Assembly: GCF_003852715.1 (NCBI RefSeq)
Contig: NZ_RIAV01000003.1
Span: 124,001 to 188,000 of the forward strand
Direction: 5' to 3'
Length of the DNA stretch: 64,000 nt
From: Ectobacillus antri
GTDB lineage: Bacteria > Bacillota > Bacilli > Bacillales > Bacillaceae_G
A program made the position numbers and the translations under genes. A model generated the notes under the pieces. It was not told where the DNA came from. It did no database searches and worked only from the letters and a program-made list of their open reading frames with translations. Positions 35,583 to 44,833 of this stretch are shown here, one piece after another (position 1 is the first letter of the stretch; each line of letters begins with the position of its first letter).

Positions 35583-36052
35583 CATGAATAGGGCTCTGTT
35601 AAAACCGTATTATTAATTTCCGATATAATGCTTCACTCTTTGCGGCAGTCAGTATATCTTCAGGCTAAGCTCCTAAACGGTCTCTTGTTGACTCACTTCT
35701 TTTATCAGAATTTTTACCTATCCATACCAATCAACAAGTGCTAATTATTAACACTAGGCGCTAACACTGTCTATTATAAATAAAGAGGCTCTCCTGCTTC
35801 AGGCTATGCGTTAGAAACGGAGTAAACACACTGTAAGCATATGAACTTTTGGAGTTCACGCTACTTACATGGATTGGTGAGAAAATGAGATGATGAGGAG
35901 TTCACAAGTTAGGAAAGTGTAAGTTTTATTTTGTGTTGCTTGTCTAAACATTGTTGTTAATTGGCTAAATACAGTATTCGTATTTTGATATGAAAATTTT
36001 GAAATTATATTTATAGCTAAAGTAGAGATGTAGAACAGTAAAAACTAAAATA
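35583..36052. other. Gene-free region between cinA and recA
   Basis: About 470 AT-rich bases without a convincing ORF on either strand. The 10-mer CTTCAGGCTA occurs at 35658 and again at 35797, and GGGCTCTGTTAAAA near 35590 resembles the ends of some insertion sequences, so decayed mobile DNA is possible. B. subtilis has pbpX on the other side of recA; no trace of it is seen here. Confidence 0.5.
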
Positions 36053-36066
36053 CGAATAGGTGTTCG
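36053..36066 (+). promoter_or_regulatory. LexA (DinR) operator of recA
   Basis: CGAATAGGTGTTCG matches the Bacillus SOS box CGAACN4GTTCG with one change (T for C at position 5). It lies 8 bases upstream of the recA -35 box, as expected for SOS repression. Confidence 0.85.
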
Positions 36067-36073
36067 ATTTTTG

Positions 36074-36102
36074 TTGGCTTTTTACGGAAAAGCGGTTATA
36101 AT
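36074..36102 (+). promoter_or_regulatory. recA sigma-A promoter
   Basis: TTGGCT (36074-36079), 17 bases, TATAAT (36097-36102); 34 bases before the recA ATG. Confidence 0.75.
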
Positions 36103-36135
36103 AATGATAAGGTTAACATAAAAGGAGGAAATATA

Positions 36136-37176
36136 ATGAGCGATCGTCAAGCAGCGCTAGAAATGGCGTTAAAACAAATAGAAAAGCAGTTCGGTAAAGG
36201 ATCTATCATGAAGCTAGGAGAGCAATCTGAACGTCAGATTTCTACAGTTTCCAGTGGATCTCTAGCATTGGATGTTGCTTTAGGTGTAGGTGGTTACCCA
36301 CGCGGACGAATTATTGAAACATATGGACCTGAGTCTTCTGGTAAAACTACAGTCGCTCTTCATGCAATTGCAGAGGTACAAGCACGCGGTGGGCAAGCTG
36401 CATTTATTGACGCAGAACATGCTCTTGATCCTGTGTATGCACAAAAGCTCGGTGTAAATATAGATTCTTTATTGTTATCGCAGCCCGATACAGGTGAGCA
36501 AGGGTTGGAAATTGCAGAAGCGTTGGTACGCAGCGGCGCAGTAGATATTATTGTTATTGATTCTGTAGCAGCTCTTGTTCCAAAAGCTGAAATTGAAGGA
36601 GAAATGGGAGATTCTCATGTCGGGTTGCAAGCGCGTCTTATGTCACAAGCTCTTCGCAAGCTTTCCGGTGCAATTAATAAATCCAAAACAATTGCTATCT
36701 TCATTAATCAAATTCGTGAAAAAGTAGGTGTTATGTTCGGTAGTCCTGAGACAACACCAGGTGGCCGTGCATTAAAGTTTTATTCAACAGTGCGTTTAGA
36801 AGTACGCCGTGCCGAGCAGTTAAAACAAGGCAACGATATGGTTGGTAATAAAACAAAGATTAAGGTAGTAAAAAATAAAGTGGCACCTCCATTCCGTGTA
36901 GCGGAAGTAGATATTATGTATGGAGAGGGAATTTCTAAAGAAGGTGAAATTCTTGATATGGCAACAGAACTTGATATTGTACAAAAGAGTGGTGCATGGT
37001 ATTCCTACCAAGACGAGCGTCTTGGTCAAGGTCGAGAAAATGCAAAGATCTTTTTGCGTGAAAATCCACATGTTCGAGACGATATTGCTTTAAAAGTACG
37101 TGCTCACTACGGTATTGATTCTGATGGACCTCGCACGGTTATTGAAGAAGACGAGCCAACTTTATTAGATGAATAA
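36136..37176 (+). CDS. recA: Recombinase RecA
   Basis: A 346-residue recombinase that loads on single-stranded DNA, exchanges strands and triggers LexA cleavage. ATG 36136 follows AAAGGAGGA. Walker [10 protein letters not shown] begins at residue 64, Walker B is [12 protein letters not shown], and the L1/L2 loops are [22 protein letters not shown] and [20 protein letters not shown]. The C-terminus is acidic ([10 protein letters not shown]), as usual. The reading frame is uninterrupted, so the group I intron known in recA of some B. cereus group strains is absent. Confidence 0.99.
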   Translation: MSDRQAALEMALKQIEKQFGKGSIMKLGEQSERQISTVSSGSLALDVALGVGGYPRGRIIETYGPESSGKTTVALHAIAEVQARGGQAAFIDAEHALDPVYAQKLGVNIDSLLLSQPDTGEQGLEIAEALVRSGAVDIIVIDSVAALVPKAEIEGEMGDSHVGLQARLMSQALRKLSGAINKSKTIAIFINQIREKVGVMFGSPETTPGGRALKFYSTVRLEVRRAEQLKQGNDMVGNKTKIKVVKNKVAPPFRVAEVDIMYGEGISKEGEILDMATELDIVQKSGAWYSYQDERLGQGRENAKIFLRENPHVRDDIALKVRAHYGIDSDGPRTVIEEDEPTLLDE

Positions 37177-37178
37177 GA

Positions 37179-37208
37179 TAAAAAACACCCAATTGGGTGT
37201 TTTTTATT
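37179..37208 (+). terminator. recA terminator
   Basis: AAAAAACACCC, loop AATT, GGGTGTTTTTT just after the recA stop. Confidence 0.92.
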
Positions 37209-37465
37209 TCAACAAAAAAGATAACTCTTATTCGATTTTATTCTAGTTAAAACTCAGCAAATAGATACCGCTCTTGACAATGGAAATATCGACCTATAAA
37301 ATGAGAATGTATATTCTTTTTTTACCATTGTGTCATATCTTTCGGTTTGAAAATGTATGACATTCGAAGGGAACTTTTTGTTCCAAATTCGAAGAATTGT
37401 GTAAATAATAAAGCGAATGTAAACATGTCCCATGCACATAGTTCAAAGGGACGAGGGGGCAGTGG

Positions 37466-37484
37466 TGTGCATCTTAAATGCACA
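37466..37484 (+). other. Small hairpin in the rny leader
   Basis: TGTGCAT, loop CTTAA, ATGCACA. It lies 29 bases upstream of the rny ribosome site. The remainder of the 352-base recA-rny gap is AT rich and shows nothing I can name; a 65-codon frame from 37432 overlaps rny and has no good ribosome site. Confidence 0.4.
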
Positions 37485-37528
37485 TGCCGACAGTCTTATT
37501 TTATTAATAGCAAAAGGAGGTGAAAGTT

Positions 37529-39091
37529 ATGAACTTAGTTGTTGCAATCATCTCCATTTTGCTTGCCACGATCGTCGGTGCCGTTGTTGGCTTTTTTGTT
37601 CGAAAATCCATCGCCGAAGCAAAGATTAACGGTGCTACCTACGCTGCTAATCAAATTCTTGAAGATGCGAAGCGCCAAGCGGAAGCATTAAAAAAGGAAG
37701 CATTGCTTGAGGCTAAGGACGAAATTCATACACTTCGTACAGAAGCAGAATCAGAAGTTCGTGATCGAAGAAGTGAGTTACAGAAACAAGAAAATCGTTT
37801 AATGCAAAAAGAGGAGAATCTTGATCGTAAGAACGAATCTTTAGAAAAGCGTGAATATGCGCTTGAGAAAAAAGAAGATTCTCTTGTTTTAAAACAACAG
37901 CAGATTGAAGAGTTGGAAAGCAAAGTAGGAGAACTGGTTCAAAAACAACAGGACGAACTAGAACGTGTTTCAGGCTTGACACGTGAAGAAGCAAAATCTA
38001 TCATTCTTTCCAAAATGGAAGGCGAACTTTCACATGAGATCGCGATGATGATTAAAGAAAGTGAAGTTCGTGCAAAAGAAGAAGCGGATAAAAAAGCGAA
38101 GGAAATTTTATCCCTAGCAATTCAGCGCTGTGCAGCTGATCATGTTGCAGAAACGACTGTTTCAGTCGTAAATCTTCCAAACGATGAGATGAAAGGCCGA
38201 ATTATAGGTCGAGAAGGTCGAAATATTCGAACATTAGAAACATTAACCGGTATTGATTTAATTATTGATGATACACCGGAAGCAGTTATTTTATCAGGAT
38301 TTGATCCAATTCGTCGTGAAACAGCTCGTATTGCATTAGATAAACTTGTACAAGATGGACGTATTCATCCGGCTCGTATTGAAGAAATGGTTGAAAAATC
38401 CAGACGTGAAGTGGATGAGTATATCAGGGAAATTGGTGAACAAACCACATTTGAAGTCGGTGTTCATGGCTTACATCCAGATCTCATTAAAATTTTGGGT
38501 CGTTTAAAGTTCCGTACAAGTTATGGTCAAAACGTACTAAAGCACTCAATGGAAGTATCATATTTGGCGGGCTTAATGGCTGCTGAACTTGGTGAAGATG
38601 AAAAACTAGCGCGCCGAGCAGGCTTGTTGCATGATATTGGAAAAGCAATCGATCATGAAGTTGAGGGTAGTCACGTTGAAATTGGTGTGGAACTTGCTAC
38701 AAAATATAAAGAACATCCTGTGGTTATTAATGCAATTGCATCCCACCATGGTGATACAGATCCAACTTCTATTATTTCTGTGCTTGTTGCTGCTGCGGAT
38801 GCATTATCAGCAGCAAGACCAGGAGCAAGAAGTGAAACGTTGGAAAACTACATTCGTCGCTTAGAAAAGCTTGAGGAGATTTCTGAGTCCTATGAGGGTG
38901 TAGAGAAATCATTTGCAATTCAGGCAGGTCGTGAAGTTCGTATCTTGGTCAAACCTGATGCAATCGATGATTTAGAAGCACATCGTTTAGCCAGAGATAT
39001 TCGCAAACGTATTGAAAGCGAGCTTGATTACCCAGGACATATCAAAGTTACGGTTATTCGAGAAACACGTGCTGTTGAATATGCAAAATAA
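37529..39091 (+). CDS. rny: Ribonuclease Y
   Basis: A 520-residue membrane-anchored endoribonuclease that starts decay of many Bacillus mRNAs. ATG 37529 has AAAGGAGG at 8 bases; GTG 37520 overlaps it. Residues 1-23 form the membrane anchor ([21 protein letters not shown]). A long charged coiled coil follows to about 200, then a KH domain ([21 protein letters not shown]) and an HD domain with [16 protein letters not shown]. The last part is the family-specific C-terminal domain. Strong match to B. subtilis YmdA. It works with PNPase and RNase J, both encoded in this window. Confidence 0.98.
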   Translation: MNLVVAIISILLATIVGAVVGFFVRKSIAEAKINGATYAANQILEDAKRQAEALKKEALLEAKDEIHTLRTEAESEVRDRRSELQKQENRLMQKEENLDRKNESLEKREYALEKKEDSLVLKQQQIEELESKVGELVQKQQDELERVSGLTREEAKSIILSKMEGELSHEIAMMIKESEVRAKEEADKKAKEILSLAIQRCAADHVAETTVSVVNLPNDEMKGRIIGREGRNIRTLETLTGIDLIIDDTPEAVILSGFDPIRRETARIALDKLVQDGRIHPARIEEMVEKSRREVDEYIREIGEQTTFEVGVHGLHPDLIKILGRLKFRTSYGQNVLKHSMEVSYLAGLMAAELGEDEKLARRAGLLHDIGKAIDHEVEGSHVEIGVELATKYKEHPVVINAIASHHGDTDPTSIISVLVAAADALSAARPGARSETLENYIRRLEKLEEISESYEGVEKSFAIQAGREVRILVKPDAIDDLEAHRLARDIRKRIESELDYPGHIKVTVIRETRAVEYAK

Positions 39092-39118
39092 AGTGGTCTC
39101 TGACCACTTTATTTTTTT
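39090..39118 (+). terminator. rny terminator
   Basis: AAAGTGGTC, loop TCT, GACCACTTT then ATTTTTTT, overlapping the rny stop. Confidence 0.9.
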
Positions 39119-39270
39119 ATCATACATCGGTAGATCATTACACTATATGCAAAAATGTGACAGAGCTAAGTTGTCAATGGCTTGCTTACTGTATATTTGA
39201 TGAAAAAGATTGAATAAGTACCCATTTAGAATTTGTATGAGAATGTAGGATTAGAAAGGAAGCAATAGTG

Positions 39271-40065
39271 ATGCGAATTTTATTTATTGGAGATGTTGTC
39301 GGAGCGCCTGGGAGGGAAATGATTGATGAGTACATGCCAAAATTAAAGAAAAAATACAGTCCAACGCTTACCATCATTAATGGAGAAAATGCGGCAGCGG
39401 GCAGGGGAATTACTGAAAAAATTTATCGTCGTTTTTTAGAGGTAGGTGCACAAGCTGTTACACTTGGCAATCATGCATGGGATAATAAAGATTTATTTTC
39501 CTTTATTGATGATGCTAAATATTTGGTTCGTCCTGGTAATTTCCCTGAAGGTGCACCAGGAAAAGGAATGATTTTTGTAAATTGTAATGGAACAGAAGTA
39601 GCAATTATCAATTTACAAGGACGCACATTTTTACCTCCTCTAGAATGTCCTTTTAAGCAAGCAGATGCGTACATAGAAGAAGCAAGAAAGCGTACCAATG
39701 TAATTTTTATAGACTTTCATGCGGAAGCAACAAGTGAAAAACAGGCGCTTGGATGGTACGTAGATGGTAGAGTCACTGCTGTTGTGGGTACACATACACA
39801 TGTTCCTACTGCTGATAAGCGTATTTTGCCTAACGGGACAGCTTATATAACAGATGTTGGTATGACTGGTCCGTATGATGGAATTTTAGGAATGAGTCGT
39901 GATGCGGTTCTTAAAAAGTTTTTAACTGGCTTGCCTGTGCGATTTGAAGTAACGGAAGGGCGTAGGCAACTAAGTGCCGTATATATTGATGTAGATCCGG
40001 CTACGGGTAAAGCACGGAAAGTGGAACAAATTTTAATCAACGATGATCAATCTATTTTTGATTAA
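39271..40065 (+). CDS. ymdB: Phosphodiesterase YmdB
   Basis: A 264-residue metallophosphoesterase with activity on 2',3'-cyclic nucleotides in B. subtilis, where it affects biofilm and motility choices. ATG 39271 follows AAAGGA at normal spacing. Metal-binding residues appear in RILFIGDVVGAPGREM, INGENAAAGRG, TLGNHAWDN, FIDFHAEATSEK and VVGTHTHVPTAD, all conserved. No membrane segment. The rny-ymdB-spoVS order is that of B. subtilis, although a terminator stands between rny and ymdB. Confidence 0.96.
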   Translation: MRILFIGDVVGAPGREMIDEYMPKLKKKYSPTLTIINGENAAAGRGITEKIYRRFLEVGAQAVTLGNHAWDNKDLFSFIDDAKYLVRPGNFPEGAPGKGMIFVNCNGTEVAIINLQGRTFLPPLECPFKQADAYIEEARKRTNVIFIDFHAEATSEKQALGWYVDGRVTAVVGTHTHVPTADKRILPNGTAYITDVGMTGPYDGILGMSRDAVLKKFLTGLPVRFEVTEGRRQLSAVYIDVDPATGKARKVEQILINDDQSIFD

Positions 40066-40120
40066 AAGGTATGTTCTATTCGACTATATATAAATTTTTG
40101 TGAAAATTAAGACTTTTTAA

Positions 40121-40150
40121 GAAGGAATACATGCTTTGCCTCGTGAATAT
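40121..40150 (+). promoter_or_regulatory. Sigma-H promoter of spoVS
   Basis: GAAGGAATA (40121-40129), 12 bases, then CGTGAATAT (40142-40150). This matches the sigma-H pattern RNAGGAWWW-N11/12-RNNGAATWW except for one base. spoVS is known to use sigma-H in B. subtilis. Confidence 0.75.
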
Positions 40151-40201
40151 ATGTAGAGTGAATTTAATCGCTCATTTAATGAAACGAGGAGGAAACAAGC
40201 A

Positions 40202-40462
40202 ATGGAAATATTAAAAGTTAAAGCAACGTCTGTCCCTAACTCTGTAGCAGGCGCACTTGCAGGAGTCATCCGTGAGCGAGGTACCGCGGAAATTCAAGCG
40301 ATTGGAGCAGGTGCGTTAAATCAAGCTGTTAAGGCAGTTGCAATTGCAAGAGGATTTGTGGCACCAAGTGGCTTAGATTTAATTTGCGTACCGGCGTTTA
40401 CAGATATAACCATTGATGGAGAAGAGCGAACAGCAATTAAACTGATTGTAGAGCCTCGTTGA
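40202..40462 (+). CDS. spoVS: Stage V sporulation protein S
   Basis: An 86-residue Alba-like protein. ATG 40202 follows GAGGAGGAAAC. It matches SpoVS across its whole length, with SVAGALAGVIRERGTAEIQA, IGAGALNQAVKAVAIARGFV and FTDITIDGEERTAIKLIVEPR. SpoVS acts in the timing of sporulation septation and coat assembly in B. subtilis, and the fold may bind nucleic acid. It is among the most conserved spore proteins. Confidence 0.98.
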   Translation: MEILKVKATSVPNSVAGALAGVIRERGTAEIQAIGAGALNQAVKAVAIARGFVAPSGLDLICVPAFTDITIDGEERTAIKLIVEPR

Positions 40463-40467
40463 AGTTA

Positions 40468-40499
40468 AACCTGTTTGCGTTGCAAACAGGTTATTTTTG
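40468..40499 (+). terminator. spoVS terminator
   Basis: AACCTGTTTGC (40468-40478), loop GTT, GCAAACAGGTT (40482-40492) then ATTTTTG. Confidence 0.9.
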
Positions 40500-40515
40500 T
40501 TTGAAGGGTGATTAT

Positions 40516-41436
40516 ATGCAGATTTTTGATGCACATTGTGATGTGCTATGGCAATTGTGGTCTGATCGAAAGAGGCAGTTTATAAATGACCCGCACCTTC
40601 ACATTACTATGGAAAATTTATTGCGCAATGATGCCAAAATTCAGTGTTTCGCTATATATGTGCCAGAGAATGTGTCGCAGGAGCAACGTTTCCTAGTAGC
40701 ACTAGAAATGGTCGATATATTCTACAAGGAGATAATAGAAAAGCATCCGCATATGAAAGTTCTGTTATCTAAGGCAGATGTAGATAATTTGAAAGATGGA
40801 GAAATAGGGGCATTGCTGACATTAGAAGGTTGTGATGCCATTGATAAAAACATTGTAAAGCTTGAAACACTATACCGCTTAGGTGTACGCTCTGTGGGGT
40901 TAACTTGGAATTACAGCAATGCAGTGGCCGATGGTGTTTTAGAACCGCGTGGTGCTGGTTTAAGTTCATTTGGTTTCCAGGTTGTCGAACATCTTAATGC
41001 GCATGGGTTATGGACAGACGTATCTCATTTATCTGTAAAGGGCTTTTGGGATGTAATTGGGCATGCAACATATCCGGTTGCATCTCATTCCAATTGCCGG
41101 TCTTTATGCGACCATCCACGTAACCTTACTGATGAGCAAATTCGTGCATTGCTACAGAAAGATGGTGTGATAGGTATCACTTTTGTACCTTCGTTTATAA
41201 CGGAAGGGCCAGCTCATATTTCTCATATTCTGAAGCATATAGAGCATATTTGTATGCTCGGTGGAGAGAAGCAACTTGGTTTTGGATCTGACTTCGATGG
41301 CATAACAGAAACAGTAGAAGGACTTTCTTCATATGCGGATTATCCAAATTTAATCAATATACTGCAAAAACATTATTCAGAACGTCAAGTAGAAGGGTTT
41401 TTATATAAGAATTTCACGTCTTATATAAATTTTTAA
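40516..41436 (+). CDS. M19-family membrane dipeptidase-like metallopeptidase
   Basis: A 306-residue renal-dipeptidase (M19) amidohydrolase-fold enzyme. ATG 40516 follows GAAGGGTG; a longer frame from 40459 lies within the spoVS terminator. Zinc ligands are visible as HxD in FDAHCDVLWQLW, the bridging Glu in LTLEGCDAI, His residues in WTDVSHLS and ASHSNCRSLCDHPRNL, and the substrate Asp in GSDFDGI. These enzymes hydrolyse dipeptides, often containing D-residues. The exact substrate is not known. It stands alone between terminators. Confidence 0.9.
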   Translation: MQIFDAHCDVLWQLWSDRKRQFINDPHLHITMENLLRNDAKIQCFAIYVPENVSQEQRFLVALEMVDIFYKEIIEKHPHMKVLLSKADVDNLKDGEIGALLTLEGCDAIDKNIVKLETLYRLGVRSVGLTWNYSNAVADGVLEPRGAGLSSFGFQVVEHLNAHGLWTDVSHLSVKGFWDVIGHATYPVASHSNCRSLCDHPRNLTDEQIRALLQKDGVIGITFVPSFITEGPAHISHILKHIEHICMLGGEKQLGFGSDFDGITETVEGLSSYADYPNLINILQKHYSERQVEGFLYKNFTSYINF

Positions 41437-41535
41437 AATGTATGACCAGAGTTTGTAGTTTCCTAGGGTAGAAGATGATAAAATGATAGTGTAAAAAAAT
41501 GCACTATAATGTATGAGGCCAAAGGGGTGTAGTAA

Positions 41536-43290
41536 ATGATGAATCAACTTTCTTGGAAAGTTGGGGGGCAACAAGGTGAAGGGATTGAAAGTACCGGCGA
41601 AATCTTTTGTATGGCTTTAAATAGGCTTGGATATTACCTGTATGGCTATCGCCACTTTTCTTCCCGTATTAAAGGCGGACACACCAACAATAAAATTCGC
41701 GTCAGCACAACTGAAGTTCGCTCTGTATCCGATGACTTGGATATTCTTGTTGCATTTGATCAGGAAACAATTGACTTAAATTTCCATGAACTTCGAGATG
41801 GCGGAATTGTAATTGCAGATGCAAAATTCTCTCCAACAATTCCAGATAGTACAAGCGTGCAACTGTATGCGGTACCATTTACAGAAATTGCAACAGAACT
41901 CGGTACATCTTTAATGAAAAACATGGTGGCTGTAGGTGCGTCTTGTTCAGTGCTTGGATTAGATGAATCAGTCTATTTAGAAGTTGTGGAAGAAATTTTT
42001 GGAAGAAAAGGGCAACAAATTGTAGAAAAAAACATGGAGGCAATTCGCCGCGGTTCACAACATATGAAAGATTTGCTTGGCTCGCAAGTAAATATGATGC
42101 AGCTTGAGCCAGCAAGTGGCCAAAAACGCTTATTTATGATTGGTAACGATGCGATTGCTTTTGGTGCAGTGGCGGGCGGTGCTCGTTTTATGGCAGCTTA
42201 TCCAATCACACCAGCATCGGAAATCATGGAATATTTAATTAAAAAATTGCCAAAGGTCGGCGGTACTGTTATTCAAACTGAAGATGAAATTGCTGCGTGT
42301 ACAATGGCAATTGGTGCTAACTACGGAGGCGTGCGTTCCTTGACTGCATCAGCTGGACCTGGTTTGTCTCTTATGATGGAAGCGATCGGTTTATCCGGTA
42401 TTACCGAAACACCGCTTGTCATTGTCGACACACAACGTGGTGGCCCAAGTACAGGACTTCCGACAAAGCAAGAACAATCAGATTTAATGGCTATGATATA
42501 CGGTACACATGGTGAGATTCCTAAGGTTGTTATGGCGCCTAGTACGGTCGAAGAAGCTTTTTATGATACAATTGAGGCGTTTAACATTGCCGAGGAATAT
42601 CAAGTGCCTGTTATTCTAATGACAGACTTGCAGCTTTCACTAGGAAAGCAAACTGTACAACCGCTAGACTTTAATAAAGTGGAAATTCGTCGCGGTAAAC
42701 TCTTGTTGGATGAGCAGCCGCCTATCGAAAATAAGGAGTATTTCCAACGTTATGCAGTAACAGATGATGGTGTTTCTCCTCGTGTTGTACCTGGTGTGAA
42801 AAATGGCATTCATCACGTAACAGGTGTAGAGCATGCCGAAACAGGAAAGCCGTCTGAATCACCTGAAAATCGCATTGCGCAAATGGATAAGCGCATGCGC
42901 AAGATTGAAGGAATGAAGTTTAATACACCTGTTCATATTGTTGCAAAGCATGAAAATCCAGATGTGCTTCTTGTTGGCTTTAACTCAACAAGAGGAGCAA
43001 TTGAAGAAGCAATGATTCGTTTAGAAAAAGATGGTCTGAAGGTGAATCATGCTCATGTTCGTTTGCTTCATCCGTTCCCAACAGCTGTAATGCAGCCACT
43101 TGTGAAGGAAGCAAAGCGCGTTGTAGTGGTAGAAAATAATGCAACGGGGCAACTAGCAAACATTATAAAAATGAACGTGGGCTATGGTGAAAAAATTTCC
43201 AGCCTATTGAAATATGATGGCAACCCGTTTTTACCAAAAGAAGTTTACAACGAATGCAAAAAAGGAGTTGTATTAAATGGCAACGTTTAA
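41536..43290 (+). CDS. korA: 2-oxoacid:ferredoxin oxidoreductase, fused gamma-alpha subunit
   Basis: A 584-residue subunit. ATG 41536 follows AAGGGGTG. Residues 1-190 form the gamma-type domain (GGQQGEGIESTGEIFC...). From about 195 on is the alpha domain, with the FMAAYPITPASEIMEYL motif and TASAGPGLSLMMEAIGLSGITETPLVIVDTQRGGPSTGLPTKQEQ, and a C-terminal domain II. It oxidises 2-oxoglutarate or a related 2-oxoacid to the acyl-CoA and passes electrons to ferredoxin. The stop overlaps korB by 14 bases. B. cereus group genomes carry this pair; the substrate is inferred. Confidence 0.9.
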   Translation: MMNQLSWKVGGQQGEGIESTGEIFCMALNRLGYYLYGYRHFSSRIKGGHTNNKIRVSTTEVRSVSDDLDILVAFDQETIDLNFHELRDGGIVIADAKFSPTIPDSTSVQLYAVPFTEIATELGTSLMKNMVAVGASCSVLGLDESVYLEVVEEIFGRKGQQIVEKNMEAIRRGSQHMKDLLGSQVNMMQLEPASGQKRLFMIGNDAIAFGAVAGGARFMAAYPITPASEIMEYLIKKLPKVGGTVIQTEDEIAACTMAIGANYGGVRSLTASAGPGLSLMMEAIGLSGITETPLVIVDTQRGGPSTGLPTKQEQSDLMAMIYGTHGEIPKVVMAPSTVEEAFYDTIEAFNIAEEYQVPVILMTDLQLSLGKQTVQPLDFNKVEIRRGKLLLDEQPPIENKEYFQRYAVTDDGVSPRVVPGVKNGIHHVTGVEHAETGKPSESPENRIAQMDKRMRKIEGMKFNTPVHIVAKHENPDVLLVGFNSTRGAIEEAMIRLEKDGLKVNHAHVRLLHPFPTAVMQPLVKEAKRVVVVENNATGQLANIIKMNVGYGEKISSLLKYDGNPFLPKEVYNECKKGVVLNGNV

Positions 43291-44143
43291 GGATTTCCGA
43301 AATAATGTGAAGCCGAACTGGTGCCCGGGTTGCGGTGATTTCTCCGTACAAGCTGCAATTCAGCGTGCCGCTGCAAATGTTGGTTTAGAACCGGAAGGAA
43401 TGGCGGTTGTATCAGGAATCGGTTGTTCTGGTCGTATTTCCGGCTATATTAACACATATGGCTTCCATGGAATTCATGGCCGTGCATTGCCAATTGCACA
43501 AGGTGTAAAGATGGCGAATCGTGATTTAACAGTTATTGCTTCAGGCGGTGACGGAGACGGATTCGCAATTGGTATGGGGCATACAATCCATGCAATTCGA
43601 CGCAATATTGACATTACATACATTGTAATGGATAACCAGATTTACGGGTTAACAAAAGGACAAACTTCACCGCGAAGCGAAGTAGGTTTTAAAACAAAGA
43701 GTACGCCGCAAGGATCGGTTGAACCGGCATTGTCTGTCATGGAAATGGCATTAACAGCCGGTGCGACGTTTGTTGCACAAAGCTTTTCAAGCGATCTTAA
43801 AGAGCTCACACAATTAATTGAAGAGGGGATTAAGCATAAAGGTTTTTCTCTTATTAATGTGTTTAGTCCATGTGTAACGTACAATAAAGTGAATACGTAT
43901 GATTGGTTTAAAGAAAACCTAAAGAAGCTTAGCGAAGTAGAAGGATACGATCCTTCTAATCGTATGCAGGCGATGCAGACATTAATTGAAAATAATAGCC
44001 TTGTAACAGGCTTAATTTATCAAAATAAACAACAGCCTTCCTATCAGGAGCTGATTAAAGGTTACAGTGACAAGCCACTTGTACATGCTGATCTAAAAAT
44101 GGACCAAAGCATGTTTGATGAATTGATGGCAGAATTTATGTAA
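43277..44143 (+). CDS. korB: 2-oxoacid:ferredoxin oxidoreductase, beta subunit
   Basis: A 288-residue thiamine diphosphate-binding subunit, ATG 43277 behind AAAAGGAG within korA. NWCPGCGDFSVQAAIQRA supplies cysteines for the iron-sulfur cluster, GIGCSGRI supports binding, and GDGDGFAIGMGHTIHAIRRN with VMDNQIYGLTKGQTSP is the ThDP/Mg site. No separate 8-Fe ferredoxin-like subunit is encoded nearby, typical of two-subunit KorAB enzymes. A terminator follows. Energy coupling partner and regulation are not visible here. Confidence 0.91.
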   Translation: MATFKDFRNNVKPNWCPGCGDFSVQAAIQRAAANVGLEPEGMAVVSGIGCSGRISGYINTYGFHGIHGRALPIAQGVKMANRDLTVIASGGDGDGFAIGMGHTIHAIRRNIDITYIVMDNQIYGLTKGQTSPRSEVGFKTKSTPQGSVEPALSVMEMALTAGATFVAQSFSSDLKELTQLIEEGIKHKGFSLINVFSPCVTYNKVNTYDWFKENLKKLSEVEGYDPSNRMQAMQTLIENNSLVTGLIYQNKQQPSYQELIKGYSDKPLVHADLKMDQSMFDELMAEFM

Positions 44144-44149
44144 CAGAAG

Positions 44150-44180
44150 AAGTCCTTTCTATGTGAAAGGGCTTTTTTAT
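44150..44180 (+). terminator. korB terminator
   Basis: AAGTCCTTTC, loop TATGT, GAAAGGGCTT and TTTT, 6 bases after the stop; one G-T pair. Confidence 0.88.
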
Positions 44181-44488
44181 TGCTGATTATCGCGAGTTGT
44201 ATGGATCTTTTTCTATGGTGGTGTTGCATAAGAACTCATAATATAAACCTTATAGAGAATACCTTCGTTAAACGTCAAATCCGCGTTGTTGCTGGTGTTA
44301 ACGGCCTTTTATTTCGTACAATAACAAATTGTCTGAAGAACTTGTACACTATGCATATAATTTTGTGCATTGTTTCATAAATATTTAACGATTACAGGCG
44401 TAGCCAAAGTCAAAACAGTGTTACTCTTATACCAGAACCTGTTATACAAAATTATCACATCCTGTATTAATAAATGGGAAATTTCATT

Positions 44489-44642
44489 ATGAAGCAAGCT
44501 CTTGAAAAGGTAGCATATGCATGGAAAGGTTTTAAAGGGGAAAAGTGGAAAAATGAAATTGATGTACGAGATTTTATAGTGAACTACTCACCACTTAGCT
44601 TCGCTTGAAGAGGGAGACTTTTTTCAAAATTATGTTAAATAA
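44489..44642 (+). pseudogene. N-terminal fragment of a pyruvate formate-lyase-like gene
   Basis: ATG 44489 opens a 39-codon frame whose residues AYAWKGFKGEKWKNEIDVRD then FIVNYSP match the start of pyruvate formate-lyase family proteins (WxGFKxGxW...VRDFIxxNYTPYEGD). Right after NYSP the frame is lost to a stop at 44606; another frame continues as LEEGDFFQNYVK to 44642, resembling the YEGDxSFL that should come next. The remaining roughly 700 codons of a lyase are missing. It is best read as a decayed remnant. The rest of the 753-base korB-kbl gap shows only the candidate promoter and cre site below. Confidence 0.6.
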
Positions 44643-44717
44643 AACAGGATTATTCAGAAACGAAAGTACGTTTGTATGTAATGCAAATGTTTTTTATCCT
44701 TTTTCGTGAAAAATATG

Positions 44718-44745
44718 TTAAGCTAATACGTGAAAAAAGTATAAT
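44718..44745 (+). promoter_or_regulatory. Candidate kbl promoter
   Basis: TTAAGC (44718-44723), 16 bases, TATAAT (44740-44745), 152 bases before kbl. The -35 is weak. Confidence 0.35.
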
Positions 44746-44833
44746 GATTTACCGGCATTGAAAGTGATAACATAAAAGAGATTGCAAGTGAAGAAAAGTA
44801 GATCTCAACCCGTTTGCGATACGAGTTTAATAG

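Noticed and set aside
35588-35605. GGGCTCTGTTAAAA as an insertion sequence end
   Set aside because: Only one end is seen, no matching second end and no transposase remains. Mentioned only as a weak hint in the gene-free tract.
36136-37176. Group I intron in recA, as known in some B. cereus group strains
   Set aside because: The recA frame is continuous and of normal length.
37432-37629. 65-residue frame overlapping the start of rny
   Set aside because: It begins in a region with no ribosome site at the right spacing, overlaps rny in a different frame, and shows no recognisable composition. Kept only as a leader region.
44180-44380. 66-residue frame in the korB-kbl gap
   Set aside because: No ribosome site, no family pattern and low-complexity AT-rich composition; treated as non-coding, possibly decayed sequence next to the formate-lyase fragment.
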